DNA of 12,239 bases from JBBRHH01 sp038222915 (GTDB taxonomy: Bacteria > Planctomycetota > Phycisphaerae > Tepidisphaerales > Tepidisphaeraceae): the NCBI GenBank assembly GCA_038222915.1, contig JBBRHH010000133.1, forward strand, positions 1 to 12,239, given 5' to 3'. Made by a program: the position numbers and the translations under genes. Position 1 is the stretch's first letter; each line of letters starts with the position of its first letter. Under the pieces are notes generated by a model that was not told where the DNA came from, made no database searches, and saw nothing but the letters and a program-made list of their open reading frames with translations. Of the stretch, positions 11,988 to 12,239 are shown in pieces.

Positions 11988-12239
11988 ATGCCGATGACCC
12001 AACCCCAGCAAAAACGACTCGTGATTCTCACCGCCGACGGTCCAGAACATCGCTACGTCGTCAACGGCCTGTGTGCCAACTTCGCTATCGAGGCGATCAT
12101 CGTGGATGAAGGCAAACCACGCACACTGATGCAAAAGGTGCGTCGCTACAAACCAACCGTCGTGGTTTCTAAGGTGCTGCGCAAGATTTATCTAAAGCTG
12201 ATCAAGGACGACGCCGCCCGCGACCGTGCCATCCGGAAT
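11988..12239 (+). CDS. Formyltransferase-like protein (5' part, truncated by window edge)
   Basis: 84 residues are visible and the gene runs off the right end. After a short polar start comes KRLVILTADGPEHRYVVNG (9-27), a beta strand-loop-helix opening that resembles formyltransferase family (Met-tRNA formyltransferase-like) N-terminal domains in sugar-formylation enzymes. The helix NGLCANFAIEAIIVDEGKP follows. The catalytic Asn-His-Asp residues would lie beyond the window, so the assignment is provisional; a generic Rossmann-type protein is the alternative. The ATG is 6 bp after the deacetylase stop, so the two are almost certainly co-transcribed. A second ATG is two codons later. Confidence 0.6.
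   Translation, partial: MPMTQPQQKRLVILTADGPEHRYVVNGLCANFAIEAIIVDEGKPRTLMQKVRRYKPTVVVSKVLRKIYLKLIKDDAARDRAIRN

Overview
The window (12.2 kb, moderately GC-rich) looks like chromosomal DNA of an environmental Gram-negative bacterium, most likely a planctomycete, possibly from the Phycisphaerae side. This is inferred from the kinds of protein present, not from a marker gene. The pointers are a DUF2330-type secreted protein, a large secreted HEAT/TPR protein with a Pro/acidic tail, a very long Pro/Ala-rich SH3 lipoprotein, a solitary Flp-type pilin and an 'EPMKPM' repeat protein. I saw no rRNA, tRNA, CRISPR array, integrase or transposase, and both ends cut through genes.

Layout, left to right. 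A truncated secreted DUF2330-like gene (minus) diverges from proC (plus). After proC come three closely spaced plus-strand genes: a 53-residue Lys/Ala-rich histone-H1-like peptide, a 110-residue protein opening with Met-Glu/Lys-Pro repeats, and a DUF72 protein. Convergent to these is a two-gene minus unit, a NADAR-domain protein followed by a pentapeptide-repeat protein. Next, on the plus strand, a GT-B-like glycosyltransferase is coupled by an ATGA overlap to a small two-helix membrane protein. These converge on an 879-residue secreted HEAT/TPR repeat protein (minus).

The middle-right part holds a Flp-like pilin (minus) diverging from an SH3/Pro-Ala lipoprotein (plus). The 239-bp region between them carries a candidate sigma70 promoter and three inverted repeats. 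A terminator-like hairpin ends the lipoprotein gene, and a solitary XRE-type helix-turn-helix protein follows.

The right end looks like the edge of a surface-glycan locus. A sugar-nucleotide epimerase-like SDR (minus) diverges from a polysaccharide deacetylase (plus), which is followed after 6 bp by the start of a formyltransferase-like gene that runs off the window. The deacetylase and formyltransferase could act in sequence on amino sugars, and the epimerase could supply precursors. The rest is a mix of housekeeping (proC) and poorly characterised genes. I see no convincing defence island or mobile element. The observations most worth following are the deacetylase-formyltransferase pair, the NADAR-pentapeptide pair, the small basic/Met-Pro repeat genes, and the dyad-rich divergent region in front of the pilin and lipoprotein.
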